Shown here piece by piece: positions 1-7,072 of a stretch of 14,014 nucleotides of DNA. The stretch lies in assembly GCA_017545325.1 (NCBI GenBank), contig JAFWOX010000030.1:1-14014 (forward strand). The letters run 5' to 3'. The stretch's first letter is position 1. Every line of letters starts with the position of its first letter. This stretch comes from Oscillospiraceae bacterium (GTDB lineage: Bacteria; Bacillota_A; Clostridia; Oscillospirales; Oscillospiraceae). A model generated the notes under the pieces. That model ran no database searches. It had not been told where the DNA came from and saw only the letters and a list, made by a program, of their open reading frames with translations. The position numbers and the translations under genes were made by a program.

Positions 1-1
1 C

Positions 2-2143
2 GGGAAATCCACCGTCAGCGCGAACCTTTCCGCCGCCCTGGCGGCGGCGGGCAGCCGGGTGCTGCAGGTAGGCTGCGATCCCAAGCATGATTCCACCCGT
101 CTGCTCCTGGGGGGCGGCAGCCTCCCCACGGTGCTGGACTATCTGCGCACCGTGCCCAAGGAGGAGGAAAGGCTGGATGCCGTGCTGCATAAGGGCTGGG
201 GCGGGATCGGCTGCGTGGAGGCGGGGGGACCGAAGCCCGGGGTGGGCTGCGCCGGCCGGGGCATCATCACCGCCTTTGAGTTTCTGGAGCGGCACCGGGC
301 CAAGGCCGACTATGATATTCTGATCTACGACGTGCTGGGGGACGTGGTCTGCGGCGGCTTCGCCGTACCCATCCGCCGGGAGTATGCGGACGCGGTGTTC
401 CTGGTGACCAGCGGGGAATTCATGGCGCTGTACGCCGCCAACAACATCCTCCGGGGCATCCGGAATTTTGACGGCGGAGAATGCCGCCGGGCAGCGGGGA
501 TCATTTTCAACGCGCGGAACCTGGATGGGGAGACGGAGCGGGTGGAGCGCTTTGCCCGGGCGACGGGGCTGCCCATCGTGGCCCGGGTGCCCCGGAGCGA
601 GGCCTTTGCCCGGGGGGAGGAGGCGGGGAAGCCCCTTTTGGCCCTGGAGGGCTACGGGGAGGAAAAGGCTGTGTTTGCCAGCCTGGCGGAAAAGATCCGC
701 GGCGGCCTGACCCTGTATGAAGCCCGGCCTCTGGAGGACGAAATGCTGGAGGAGGCGGTGCTCCGGGGCGGCAGCGCCGCAGTCCCGGCGCGCATGCCGG
801 AGCCGCCGGAGGAAACGACGGCGGAAAAACCGGCCGCCCTCCCGCCGCCGAAGGCGGCTGAGCCCCGGATGCCCCTGTACGGCTGCGCCTTCAACGGCGC
901 CGCCACCACGGCGGTGCACCTGACGGACGCCGTGGTGATCGCCCATTCCCCCCGGTCCTGCGCCTTCTATACCTGGCAGAATATCAGCTCTCCCGGGCGG
1001 CGGAACCTGTTCAACCGGGGCATCCTCATGCCCTCTGCCATCAGCCCCGGCTTTGAGACCACGGAGATCGGCCATGCCGAGGCGGTATTCGGCGGCGTGG
1101 AAAAGCTCCGGGCCCAGGTGGAGCGGGCCCTGGAGCGGAAGCCCGGAGCGGTGATCGTGATCAGCTCCTGCGTCAGCGGGATCATCGGGGATGATCTGCT
1201 GAGCCTGGAACGCCTTTCCACCCCGGAGACTCCGGTCATCGCCGTCCCGGCGGACGGGGTGATCGGCGGGGATTATATGGAGGGGATCCGCCTCTGCCTC
1301 CACACCCTGGCGGAAAAGCTGGTGCGGCGGGATGCGCCGCCCCGGCCCAGGACCGTAAACCTCATCGGCGAGGTGGGGGTGAGCAACAATACGGAGGTGG
1401 ATTATCAGACCCTGCGGCGCCTCCTGGGAGGCATGGGGATCTCCATCGGCTGCCGCTTCCTGGGGGATTGCACGGCACAGGAACTGAGGAACCTGCTGAG
1501 CGCGCCCCTGAACCTGCTGGCCACGGACAGCCAGGATAACCTGGAGCTGAAGGCCTGGCTGGAGGCGGAATACGGCTGCCGTTTCCGTCCCGGCTGCCTG
1601 CCCATCGGGTTTCGAGCCACCCGGGATTTTCTCCTGGAGCTGGGGGATTTCTTCCGTTGCCGTCCGGAGGCGGAGGCCCTCGTCGCCCGGGAGGAGGCGG
1701 ACTACCGGCGGGAGATCGAGACCCTGCGCCCGCTGCTGCAGGGGAAACGGGTGCTCATGACCACCATCAACGCCAATCTGGACTGGCTTCTGGATGCGGC
1801 GGAGGACTGCGGCATGGAATTCGTGTGGATCGGGGTGCTGAACTACCTGCGCCGGGAGCTGCGGATCACGGACCGGCAGGAGCGGAACGCCGTCATCCAG
1901 GAGATCACCGGCGGGGAAATCGTGGAGCAGCGCATCCGGGAGCTCCGGCCCGATATGGTCCTGGGGAACTATACCGCCCGGGCAGACAGGGGAGAGTATG
2001 TGACGGATACCCTGCCCATGACCCAGCCCATCGGCTTCGGCTCAGGACTGACGGTCCTCCGCCGCTGGGCCCAGCTGAACAAGGACGAAAGAGAGGGGGA
2101 GTGGGAGCATGACCGGATCTGGTTTGAAAAGTATTATGCCTGA
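2..2143 (+). CDS. Nitrogenase-like fusion: NifH/BchL-type ATPase + NifD-type subunit (5' partial)
   Basis: An open frame runs from the window edge, so the true start lies upstream; 713 residues are visible. Fragment residues 1-240 are an Fe protein: GKST is the end of the P-loop, followed by VGCDPKHDSTR, GVGCAGRG (Cys83) and DVLGDVVCGGF (Cys117). The two cysteines match those that bridge the [4Fe-4S] cluster of the NifH dimer. The Arg of GCAGRG, the ADP-ribosylation site in NifH, is also kept. Residues 256-289 are a Pro/Ala/Glu-rich linker. Residues 290-713 resemble NifD/NifE: YGCAFNGA (Cys295), HSPRSCAF (Cys320) and SSCVSGIIGDD (Cys390) match the three P-cluster cysteines of an alpha subunit. 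The FeMo-co cysteine position (near LLATDSQDN) carries no Cys, and the C-terminal His ligand is not seen. By family knowledge this is ATP-driven electron transfer to a catalytic subunit. The substrate is unknown, and N2 fixation is unlikely. Confidence 0.9.
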   Translation, partial: GKSTVSANLSAALAAAGSRVLQVGCDPKHDSTRLLLGGGSLPTVLDYLRTVPKEEERLDAVLHKGWGGIGCVEAGGPKPGVGCAGRGIITAFEFLERHRAKADYDILIYDVLGDVVCGGFAVPIRREYADAVFLVTSGEFMALYAANNILRGIRNFDGGECRRAAGIIFNARNLDGETERVERFARATGLPIVARVPRSEAFARGEEAGKPLLALEGYGEEKAVFASLAEKIRGGLTLYEARPLEDEMLEEAVLRGGSAAVPARMPEPPEETTAEKPAALPPPKAAEPRMPLYGCAFNGAATTAVHLTDAVVIAHSPRSCAFYTWQNISSPGRRNLFNRGILMPSAISPGFETTEIGHAEAVFGGVEKLRAQVERALERKPGAVIVISSCVSGIIGDDLLSLERLSTPETPVIAVPADGVIGGDYMEGIRLCLHTLAEKLVRRDAPPRPRTVNLIGEVGVSNNTEVDYQTLRRLLGGMGISIGCRFLGDCTAQELRNLLSAPLNLLATDSQDNLELKAWLEAEYGCRFRPGCLPIGFRATRDFLLELGDFFRCRPEAEALVAREEADYRREIETLRPLLQGKRVLMTTINANLDWLLDAAEDCGMEFVWIGVLNYLRRELRITDRQERNAVIQEITGGEIVEQRIRELRPDMVLGNYTARADRGEYVTDTLPMTQPIGFGSGLTVLRRWAQLNKDEREGEWEHDRIWFEKYYA

Positions 2144-3347
2144 CTGCACCACGGGCGCCATTTTCACCGTAGAGGGGATCCGGAACGCCGTGGTGCTGCT
2201 GAACGGCCCCATGGGGTGCCGCTTCTACCACAGCACCACCTCCCGCTTCCTCACCATCCGTCCCCTGCTCCGTCTGCCGGAGGAGGAGGGGAGAGAGGCC
2301 CGGCCGGTGGACTACAACACGCTGAACAACTGGTTTTTCCGCCAGGAACGGGTCCCCTGCACCTGGCTGGACGGCCGGGATTACGTCTATGGGACGAAGG
2401 ACAAGGTGCTGGAGGCCCTGGCGTATATCCGGGATCATGTAGCCCTTGACCTCCTGGCCATCGTGGATTCTCCCGGTGCCTCCCTCATCGGGGACGCCCT
2501 GCTGGAGCCCGCCCGGGGCATACTGGGGGACAGGGTCCTGCTACTGGAGTCCCCGGGCTGGTCCGCCTCCTTCGAGGAGGGGGCCTCCTATGCCGCCCTG
2601 GAGCTGCTGCGGAAGGGGCTGCGCCTCCGCCGCAGCGGGAAGGGAGCCGGGGAGAAGCGGGTGAACCTCCTGGGCTTCAACCTCTGGCAGCGGTATCAGG
2701 AGGGGGATATCCTGGAGCTGAAGCGTCTCCTGAAGCTCTGCGGGATCGGGGTGAACGCCATCCTCTGCGCGGACTGCTCCCTGGAGGAGCTGGAAAGGCT
2801 GCCGGAGGCAGACCTGAATCTGGTGGTCTACCCGGAGCTGGGGCTGGACTGCGCCAGGTATCTGGAGGAGACCTGGGGAATGCCCTTCCTCGTCAGCCCG
2901 ACCCTGCCCGTGGGCTTCCGGGCGACGGAGGCGCTGCTGGAGGAGCTGTGCCGCCGCCTGGGGACGGATCCCGCCCCCGCCCTGGAGGAGAGCCGCAGGG
3001 CCAGGGCTCTGGCCTGGTACAAGATCCGGGATATCGAGCAGAGCTACGGCAGGCCCCGGGGGGTGAAGTTCCATGTGGATATCGGCCCCAGCGCGGACAA
3101 GGCCTATACCGCCTTCCTTCGGGATTACCTGGCTATGGAGCCGGCGGAGGCGGAGGAGGCGGAGCTGGTGTTCTCCGACGCCAACGTCATCGCGGAGCTG
3201 ATGCTGAAAAACAAGCGCTTCTGCGGCATTGAGGCCCGGATGCCGGGTATGGGCTATACAGACCTGATCCCCAAGACCCACCTGGGGGTGCAGGGGGCCC
3301 TGTTCCTCATCGAGCAGGTGCTGAACGGCCTCATGAGCAAGATCTGA
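2109..3347 (+). CDS. Nitrogenase-like NifK-type subunit
   Basis: A 412-residue protein, shorter than classical NifK (over 500). It is the probable partner of the preceding H-D fusion, which it overlaps by 35 bases, implying coupled translation. The start at 2109 has a purine-rich GGGAG-type site just upstream; an in-frame ATG at 2136 has none. DCTTGA (Cys13) and GPMGCRFYHS (Cys37) match the first two P-cluster cysteines of NifK. The third position, expected before the IGDD-like motif, reads VDSPGASLIGD and has no Cys. Cys84 in PCTWLDGRDYVYG sits where homologues carry the ...VFGG segment and is not an obvious ligand. PVGFRAT echoes PIGFRAT in the D domain, as expected of paired Rossmann-type subunits. 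It is predicted to form an alpha-beta core with the D domain and to share an Fe-S cluster at the interface. The substrate cannot be named from sequence. Confidence 0.87.
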   Translation: MTGSGLKSIMPDCTTGAIFTVEGIRNAVVLLNGPMGCRFYHSTTSRFLTIRPLLRLPEEEGREARPVDYNTLNNWFFRQERVPCTWLDGRDYVYGTKDKVLEALAYIRDHVALDLLAIVDSPGASLIGDALLEPARGILGDRVLLLESPGWSASFEEGASYAALELLRKGLRLRRSGKGAGEKRVNLLGFNLWQRYQEGDILELKRLLKLCGIGVNAILCADCSLEELERLPEADLNLVVYPELGLDCARYLEETWGMPFLVSPTLPVGFRATEALLEELCRRLGTDPAPALEESRRARALAWYKIRDIEQSYGRPRGVKFHVDIGPSADKAYTAFLRDYLAMEPAEAEEAELVFSDANVIAELMLKNKRFCGIEARMPGMGYTDLIPKTHLGVQGALFLIEQVLNGLMSKI

Positions 3348-3374
3348 GCCCCCTATGCCCTCCTTTGCATATTG

Positions 3375-3399
3375 CCCCTTGCAGGACCTCTGCAAGGGG
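3375..3399. repeat. Perfect 10-bp inverted repeat, possible operator or hairpin
   Basis: CCCCTTGCAG, five spacer bases, then CTGCAAGGGG. It lies between the nifK-like stop and the M42 gene and covers the proposed -35 element. Neither strand carries a T-run after it, so a standard intrinsic terminator is less likely than an operator, though a weak transcript-end hairpin is possible. Confidence 0.6.
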
Positions 3400-3407
3400 T
3401 GTAAAAT
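3379..3407 (+). promoter_or_regulatory. Candidate sigma-A promoter for the M42-feoAB operon
   Basis: TTGCAG (-35, weak), a 17-base spacer and TAAAAT (-10, five of six matches). The -10 lies 39 bases before the M42 start codon. The -35 is embedded in the inverted repeat, so a bound repressor would block it. No typical Fur box was recognised. Confidence 0.45.
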
Positions 3408-3431
3408 ACCCTTAAATTAGCATAGGCTTAC

Positions 3432-3438
3432 AAAGGAG
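3432..3438 (+). promoter_or_regulatory. RBS that sets the M42 start
   Basis: AAAGGAG ends 8 bases before ATG 3447. The in-frame GTG at 3438 overlaps this site and so cannot be the start. Confidence 0.8.
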
Positions 3439-3446
3439 TGCGTGCC

Positions 3447-4481
3447 ATGATCCCTTTTGACGAGGCGTACTGCCTGGATACCTTCCGGCGTCTGCTGGCG
3501 GTGGACAGCACCACCGGCCAGTATGAGGAGATCCAGAAGCTCCTGTGCACAATCCTGGAGGAGCTGGGTTATCCCTGCACCGCGGTGCGGAAGGGCGGCG
3601 TCATCGCGGACCTGGGGGGCGAGGGGAACGCCCTCTGTCTCACCGCCCATCTGGATGATATCGGTCTCATGGTGCGCCATGTGAACCGGGACGGCACCCT
3701 GAACGTCTGCCCCGTAGGGGGCTTGTATCCCTTCTACTGCGTGACGGAAAACGTCCGGGTGTACACCCGGGATGGGACGGTGTACACCGGAACCGTCTGC
3801 CGGACCCCCAACTCCATCCATGTGACGGAGGAGGAGCTGCGCAGCGCGCTGCCGGACTTCCGCACCAACGTATGCGTGGTGCTGGATGCGGACACCGGCA
3901 CCGCGGAGGAGACGAAAGCCCTGGGGGTGGATACGGGGGATATCATCGCTCTCGACCCCCGCATGACCGTCTCCGGAGGGTATATCAAGAGCCGTTTCAT
4001 CGATGACAAGGCCTGCGCAGCCCTGCTCCTCGCCCTCATGAAGGGGATAAGGGAGAGCGGGAAGAGCCTGGGGCGGAGGGTGTACGCCTATTTCGCCATG
4101 TATGAGGAGATCGGCCACGGCGCCGTGGTGCTGCCCCGGGACGTGGAGGATATGATCGCCATCGACATCGCCCCCACCGGGCCGGACCAGAATTCCGACG
4201 AGCGGAAGGTCTCCGTCTTCGCCAAGGATTCCCGCTTCCCCTATCACTGGGGACTGACCAATGAGCTCCGGGGGGCGGCGATCCGGGCGGGGATCCCCTT
4301 TGTGATGGATATCTTCACCCCCCATTACGGCACGGACTGCGACCCGGTGATCACCGCGGGCTACGATGTGCGCCACGGGGCGATCGGCCCCGGTACCGCC
4401 AACAGCCATGGCTATGAGCGCACCCATCTGGAGGGACTCAAGGCCACCCACGACCTGCTGGCCGCCTATCTTGATCTGTAA
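3447..4481 (+). CDS. M42 family metallopeptidase (deblocking aminopeptidase / glutamyl aminopeptidase-like)
   Basis: A 344-residue cytosolic enzyme, the usual length for M42 (FrvX/YsdC/TET-type) di-zinc aminopeptidases that trim peptides. Expected metal and catalytic motifs are in order: TAHLDDIGLMV (His68), FIDDKACAALLL (Asp186-187), MYEEIGHGA (Glu220-221, catalytic base region), IDIAPTG (Asp240) and NSHGYERTH (His321). The start at 3447 is preferred because AAAGGAG sits 8 bases before it, while a GTG start at 3438 would lie inside that site. It is followed after 21 bases by feoAB on the same strand, so the two are probably cotranscribed. The reason for coupling to iron transport is not evident; this may be a simple neighbour. 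Substrate preference cannot be read from sequence, and some relatives are annotated as endoglucanase M by error. Confidence 0.9.
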   Translation: MIPFDEAYCLDTFRRLLAVDSTTGQYEEIQKLLCTILEELGYPCTAVRKGGVIADLGGEGNALCLTAHLDDIGLMVRHVNRDGTLNVCPVGGLYPFYCVTENVRVYTRDGTVYTGTVCRTPNSIHVTEEELRSALPDFRTNVCVVLDADTGTAEETKALGVDTGDIIALDPRMTVSGGYIKSRFIDDKACAALLLALMKGIRESGKSLGRRVYAYFAMYEEIGHGAVVLPRDVEDMIAIDIAPTGPDQNSDERKVSVFAKDSRFPYHWGLTNELRGAAIRAGIPFVMDIFTPHYGTDCDPVITAGYDVRHGAIGPGTANSHGYERTHLEGLKATHDLLAAYLDL

Positions 4482-4502
4482 ACCGAACGGGGAAGAGAAG
4501 CT

Positions 4503-6845
4503 ATGACCTTACGGGATCTGGAAATCGGAAAACGCGCCGTCGTCTCCGCCATCGGCGGGGAAGGCGCTCTGCGGCAGCACTTTTTGGATATGGGCGTGCT
4601 CCCGGGGGCGGAAGTCATGGTGGTCAAGTATGCGCCCATGGGAGATCCCATGGAGCTGATGATCCACGGCTATTCCCTCACCCTGCGTCTGGCGGATGCG
4701 GAGCGGATCACGGTGGAGCCCGTCCAGGGGGAAGGGCAGGAGCCGGAGCCCTGGGAGCGGCGGGAGAGCACCGCCCACCCCGGCCTGGGGGAGGGCGGCG
4801 AGTTCCACCCCAAGGGCAGCGGGGATCCTCTGCCGGAGGGGACGCTGCTTACCTTCGCCCTGGTGGGGAATCAGAACTGCGGCAAGACCACCCTGTTCAA
4901 CCAGCTTACCGGGGCTAACCAGCATGTGGGCAACTTCCCCGGGGTGACGGTGGATCGGAAGGATGGGCAGATCAAGGGCCATCCGGATACCCTGGTGACG
5001 GACCTGCCCGGGATCTATTCCATGTCCCCCTACAGCAGCGAGGAGATCGTCTCCCGGAATTTCGTCATCCGGGAGAAGCCCAGGGCCATCATCAATATCC
5101 TGGACGCCACCAATATCGAGCGGAACCTGTACCTGACCATGCAGCTCCTGGAGATGGACGTGCCCATGGTTGTGGCCCTGAATATGATGGACGAGGTGGC
5201 CGCAAACGGGGGCAGCATCGATATCAACCGCATGGAGCAGCTCCTGGGGGTGCCGGTGGTGGCCATTTCCGCCGCGAAGAATTCCGGCGTGGATGAGCTG
5301 GTGGACCATGCCATCCACATCGCCCATTATCAGGAGAAGCCCCTGCGCCAGGACTTCTGCGGGGAGGACGATAACGGGGGCGCGGTGCACCGCTGCCTCC
5401 ACGGCATCGGGCATCTCATCGAGGACCATGCCCGCCGGGCGGGGCTGCCCGTGCGCTTCGCCGCCTCCAAGGTGATCGAAGGGGATTCTCTCATCCTGCA
5501 GCAGCTGGAGCTGGACGAGAACGAGCGGGACATGATGGAGCACATCATCCTCCAGATGGAGGCGGAGCGGGGTCTGGACCGGAGCGCCGCCATTGCGGAT
5601 ATGCGCTTCCGCTTCATCGGGGAGACCTGCCGGGAGACCGTGATCAAGCCCAGACAGTCCCGGGAAAAGGTCCGCAGCGAGCGGATAGACCGGATCCTCA
5701 CGGGGAAATATACCGCCATCCCCACCTTTGTCCTCATCATGGCCCTGGTATTCTGGCTCACCTTCAACGTCATCGGGGCCAGGCTCCAGGAGCTGATGGA
5801 TCTGGGGATCGGCGCGCTGGCGGCGGCGACGGATCGTCTCCTGACCGCCGGTCACGTCAACGAGGCCCTCCACGGTCTCATCATCGACGGGATCTTCACC
5901 GGGGTAGGCAGCGTTCTCAGCTTCCTGCCCATCATCGTGACCCTGTTCTTCTTCCTTTCCCTGCTGGAGGACAGCGGCTATATCGCCCGGGTGGCCTTCG
6001 TGATGGATAAGCTCCTGCGGCGCATCGGCCTCTCCGGCCGGAGCATCGTCCCCCTGCTCATCGGCTTCGGCTGCACCGTGCCCGCGGTCATGTCCACCCG
6101 CACCCTCCCCAGCGAGCGGGACCGGAAGATGACCATCCTCCTCACCCCCTTCATGAGCTGCTCCGCCAAGGTGCCCATCTATGGCTTCTTCGTCAGCGCC
6201 TTCTTCCCCGGCCGGGGAGGGCTCATCATGGTGGGGCTGTACTTCCTGGCCATCCTCCTGGGCGTGCTGGCGGCATTCCTGTATAAGGGGACCCTCTTCC
6301 GGGGGGAAGCCGTGCCCTTCGTGATGGAGCTGCCCAACTACCGGCTTCCCGGGGCGAAAAACGTGCTGCGCCTCCTGTGGGAGAAGGCGGGGGATTTCAT
6401 CCGGCGGGCCTTCACCGTCATCCTGATCGCCACGGTGATCATCTGGTTCCTGAACAGCTTTGATCCCCGCTTCGACTTGGTGCAGGATTCCCAGAAAAGC
6501 ATCCTGGCCATGATCGCAGGGGTGCTCACCCCCCTGATGAAGCCCCTGGGCCTGGGGGACTGGCGCATCTGCACCTCTCTGATCTGCGGCTTCACCGCCA
6601 AGGAGAGCGTGGTTTCCACCATGGAGCTGCTCTTCGGCGGCAGCGTGGAGGGGGCCATGACCGCCCTCAGCGCCGCCTGTATGCTGGTGTTCTCCCTGCT
6701 GTATACCCCCTGCGTGGCGGCGGTGGCCGCCATCCGGCGGGAGCTGGGGCGGCGCTGGTCCCTGGGGGTGGTGGTATGGCAGTGCGTCTTTGCCTGGCTG
6801 GCGACTCTGGTGGTCCGAGGCGTCCTCATTTTGCTGGGAGTATAG
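4503..6845 (+). CDS. feoB: Ferrous iron transporter, FeoA-FeoB fusion
   Basis: A 780-residue inner-membrane Fe(II) importer. Residues 1-75 are a FeoA SH3-like domain (LRQHFLDMGVLPGAEV, YSLTLRLADAERI). A Gly/Glu-rich linker (75-112) leads to the G domain: G1 GNQNCGKT (122-129), G2 around GNFPGVTVD, G3 DLPG (167-170), G4 NMMD (227-230) and G5 SAAK (256-259). A helical linker follows, then the membrane core from about residue 405 to the end. Conserved core motifs are GFGCTVPAVMSTRTL, CSAKVPIYGFF, CGFTAKESVVS and YTPCVAAVAA. The protein is full length and all motifs are intact. FeoA fused to FeoB occurs in several anaerobic lineages. The small Cys-rich gene after it is the usual companion in Bacillota. 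No iron-responsive site was recognised next to it; expression probably comes from the promoter upstream of the M42 gene. Confidence 0.96.
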   Translation: MTLRDLEIGKRAVVSAIGGEGALRQHFLDMGVLPGAEVMVVKYAPMGDPMELMIHGYSLTLRLADAERITVEPVQGEGQEPEPWERRESTAHPGLGEGGEFHPKGSGDPLPEGTLLTFALVGNQNCGKTTLFNQLTGANQHVGNFPGVTVDRKDGQIKGHPDTLVTDLPGIYSMSPYSSEEIVSRNFVIREKPRAIINILDATNIERNLYLTMQLLEMDVPMVVALNMMDEVAANGGSIDINRMEQLLGVPVVAISAAKNSGVDELVDHAIHIAHYQEKPLRQDFCGEDDNGGAVHRCLHGIGHLIEDHARRAGLPVRFAASKVIEGDSLILQQLELDENERDMMEHIILQMEAERGLDRSAAIADMRFRFIGETCRETVIKPRQSREKVRSERIDRILTGKYTAIPTFVLIMALVFWLTFNVIGARLQELMDLGIGALAAATDRLLTAGHVNEALHGLIIDGIFTGVGSVLSFLPIIVTLFFFLSLLEDSGYIARVAFVMDKLLRRIGLSGRSIVPLLIGFGCTVPAVMSTRTLPSERDRKMTILLTPFMSCSAKVPIYGFFVSAFFPGRGGLIMVGLYFLAILLGVLAAFLYKGTLFRGEAVPFVMELPNYRLPGAKNVLRLLWEKAGDFIRRAFTVILIATVIIWFLNSFDPRFDLVQDSQKSILAMIAGVLTPLMKPLGLGDWRICTSLICGFTAKESVVSTMELLFGGSVEGAMTALSAACMLVFSLLYTPCVAAVAAIRRELGRRWSLGVVVWQCVFAWLATLVVRGVLILLGV
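6836..6840 (+). promoter_or_regulatory. RBS inside the feoB 3' end that sets the Cys-rich protein start
   Basis: GGGAG lies 9 bases before ATG 6850, within the last codons of feoB. A second GGAG at 6845-6848 is too close to the ATG to serve. Confidence 0.6.
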
Positions 6846-6849
6846 GAGC

Positions 6850-7047
6850 ATGAATATCTGGGATATCCTAATCATTGTTCTGCTGGCCGTCGTCCTGGTC
6901 CGGGGGATCCTGCGTCTCCGGAAGAACCGGGGAGGCTGTTCCTGCGGCTCGGGGAATTGCAGCGGCTGCAGCGGAGGAAAAAACTGTCCCGGCTGTACGC
7001 TGACTGCCGGGATGAATCAAGAGAAAAACGACGAGGAGCGCCGGTAA
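6850..7047 (+). CDS. FeoB-associated Cys-rich membrane protein
   Basis: A 65-residue protein that begins 4 bases after the feoB stop. One membrane helix (WDILIIVLLAVVLVRGIL) is followed by a basic stretch and a Gly/Ser/Cys segment with six cysteines in pairs or near-pairs (GGCSCGSGNCSGCSGGKNCPGC). The tail is charged. This matches the family named for its place after feoB in Bacillota. Its role is not settled; metal handling or a FeoC-like accessory function at the membrane is inferred from cysteines and context. ATG 6850 is chosen over longer in-frame options because they would extend back into feoB and because GGGAG is well spaced. Its stop codon TAA forms part of the loop of the terminator hairpin that follows. 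Confidence 0.9.
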   Translation: MNIWDILIIVLLAVVLVRGILRLRKNRGGCSCGSGNCSGCSGGKNCPGCTLTAGMNQEKNDEERR

Positions 7048-7060
7048 CGGTGCTCCTCGT
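7024..7060 (-). terminator. Intrinsic terminator of the sigma/anti-sigma operon, overlapping the feo operon end
   Basis: A 13-bp stem (7031-7043 with 7048-7060, one G-T pair) is closed by the tetraloop GTAA, a GNRA type. Reading the minus strand, a TTTTT run follows two bases after the stem, giving a good terminator 12 bases after the anti-sigma stop. On the plus strand only TTCT follows, so termination of the feo operon there is plausible but weaker. The left arm is coding sequence of the Cys-rich gene. Confidence 0.8.
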
Positions 7061-7072
7061 TCTGCCGTGCGC

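Noticed and set aside
2..3347. Canonical molybdenum nitrogenase (nifHDK)
   Set aside because: The FeMo-co ligands and one K cysteine are missing, the subunits are short, H and D are fused, and no nifB/nifEN is in view.
4866..4890. Q in place of P in the FeoB G1 motif (GNQNCGKT)
   Set aside because: The G-x4-GKT core is intact and this variation is familiar in clostridial FeoB, so no functional oddity is claimed.
4509..6875. A 788-codon open frame on the minus strand opposite feoAB
   Set aside because: The plus strand encodes an intact FeoAB with every motif. The antisense frame is rich in His/Gln/Gly/Pro with no domain, which is typical of a GC-rich shadow.
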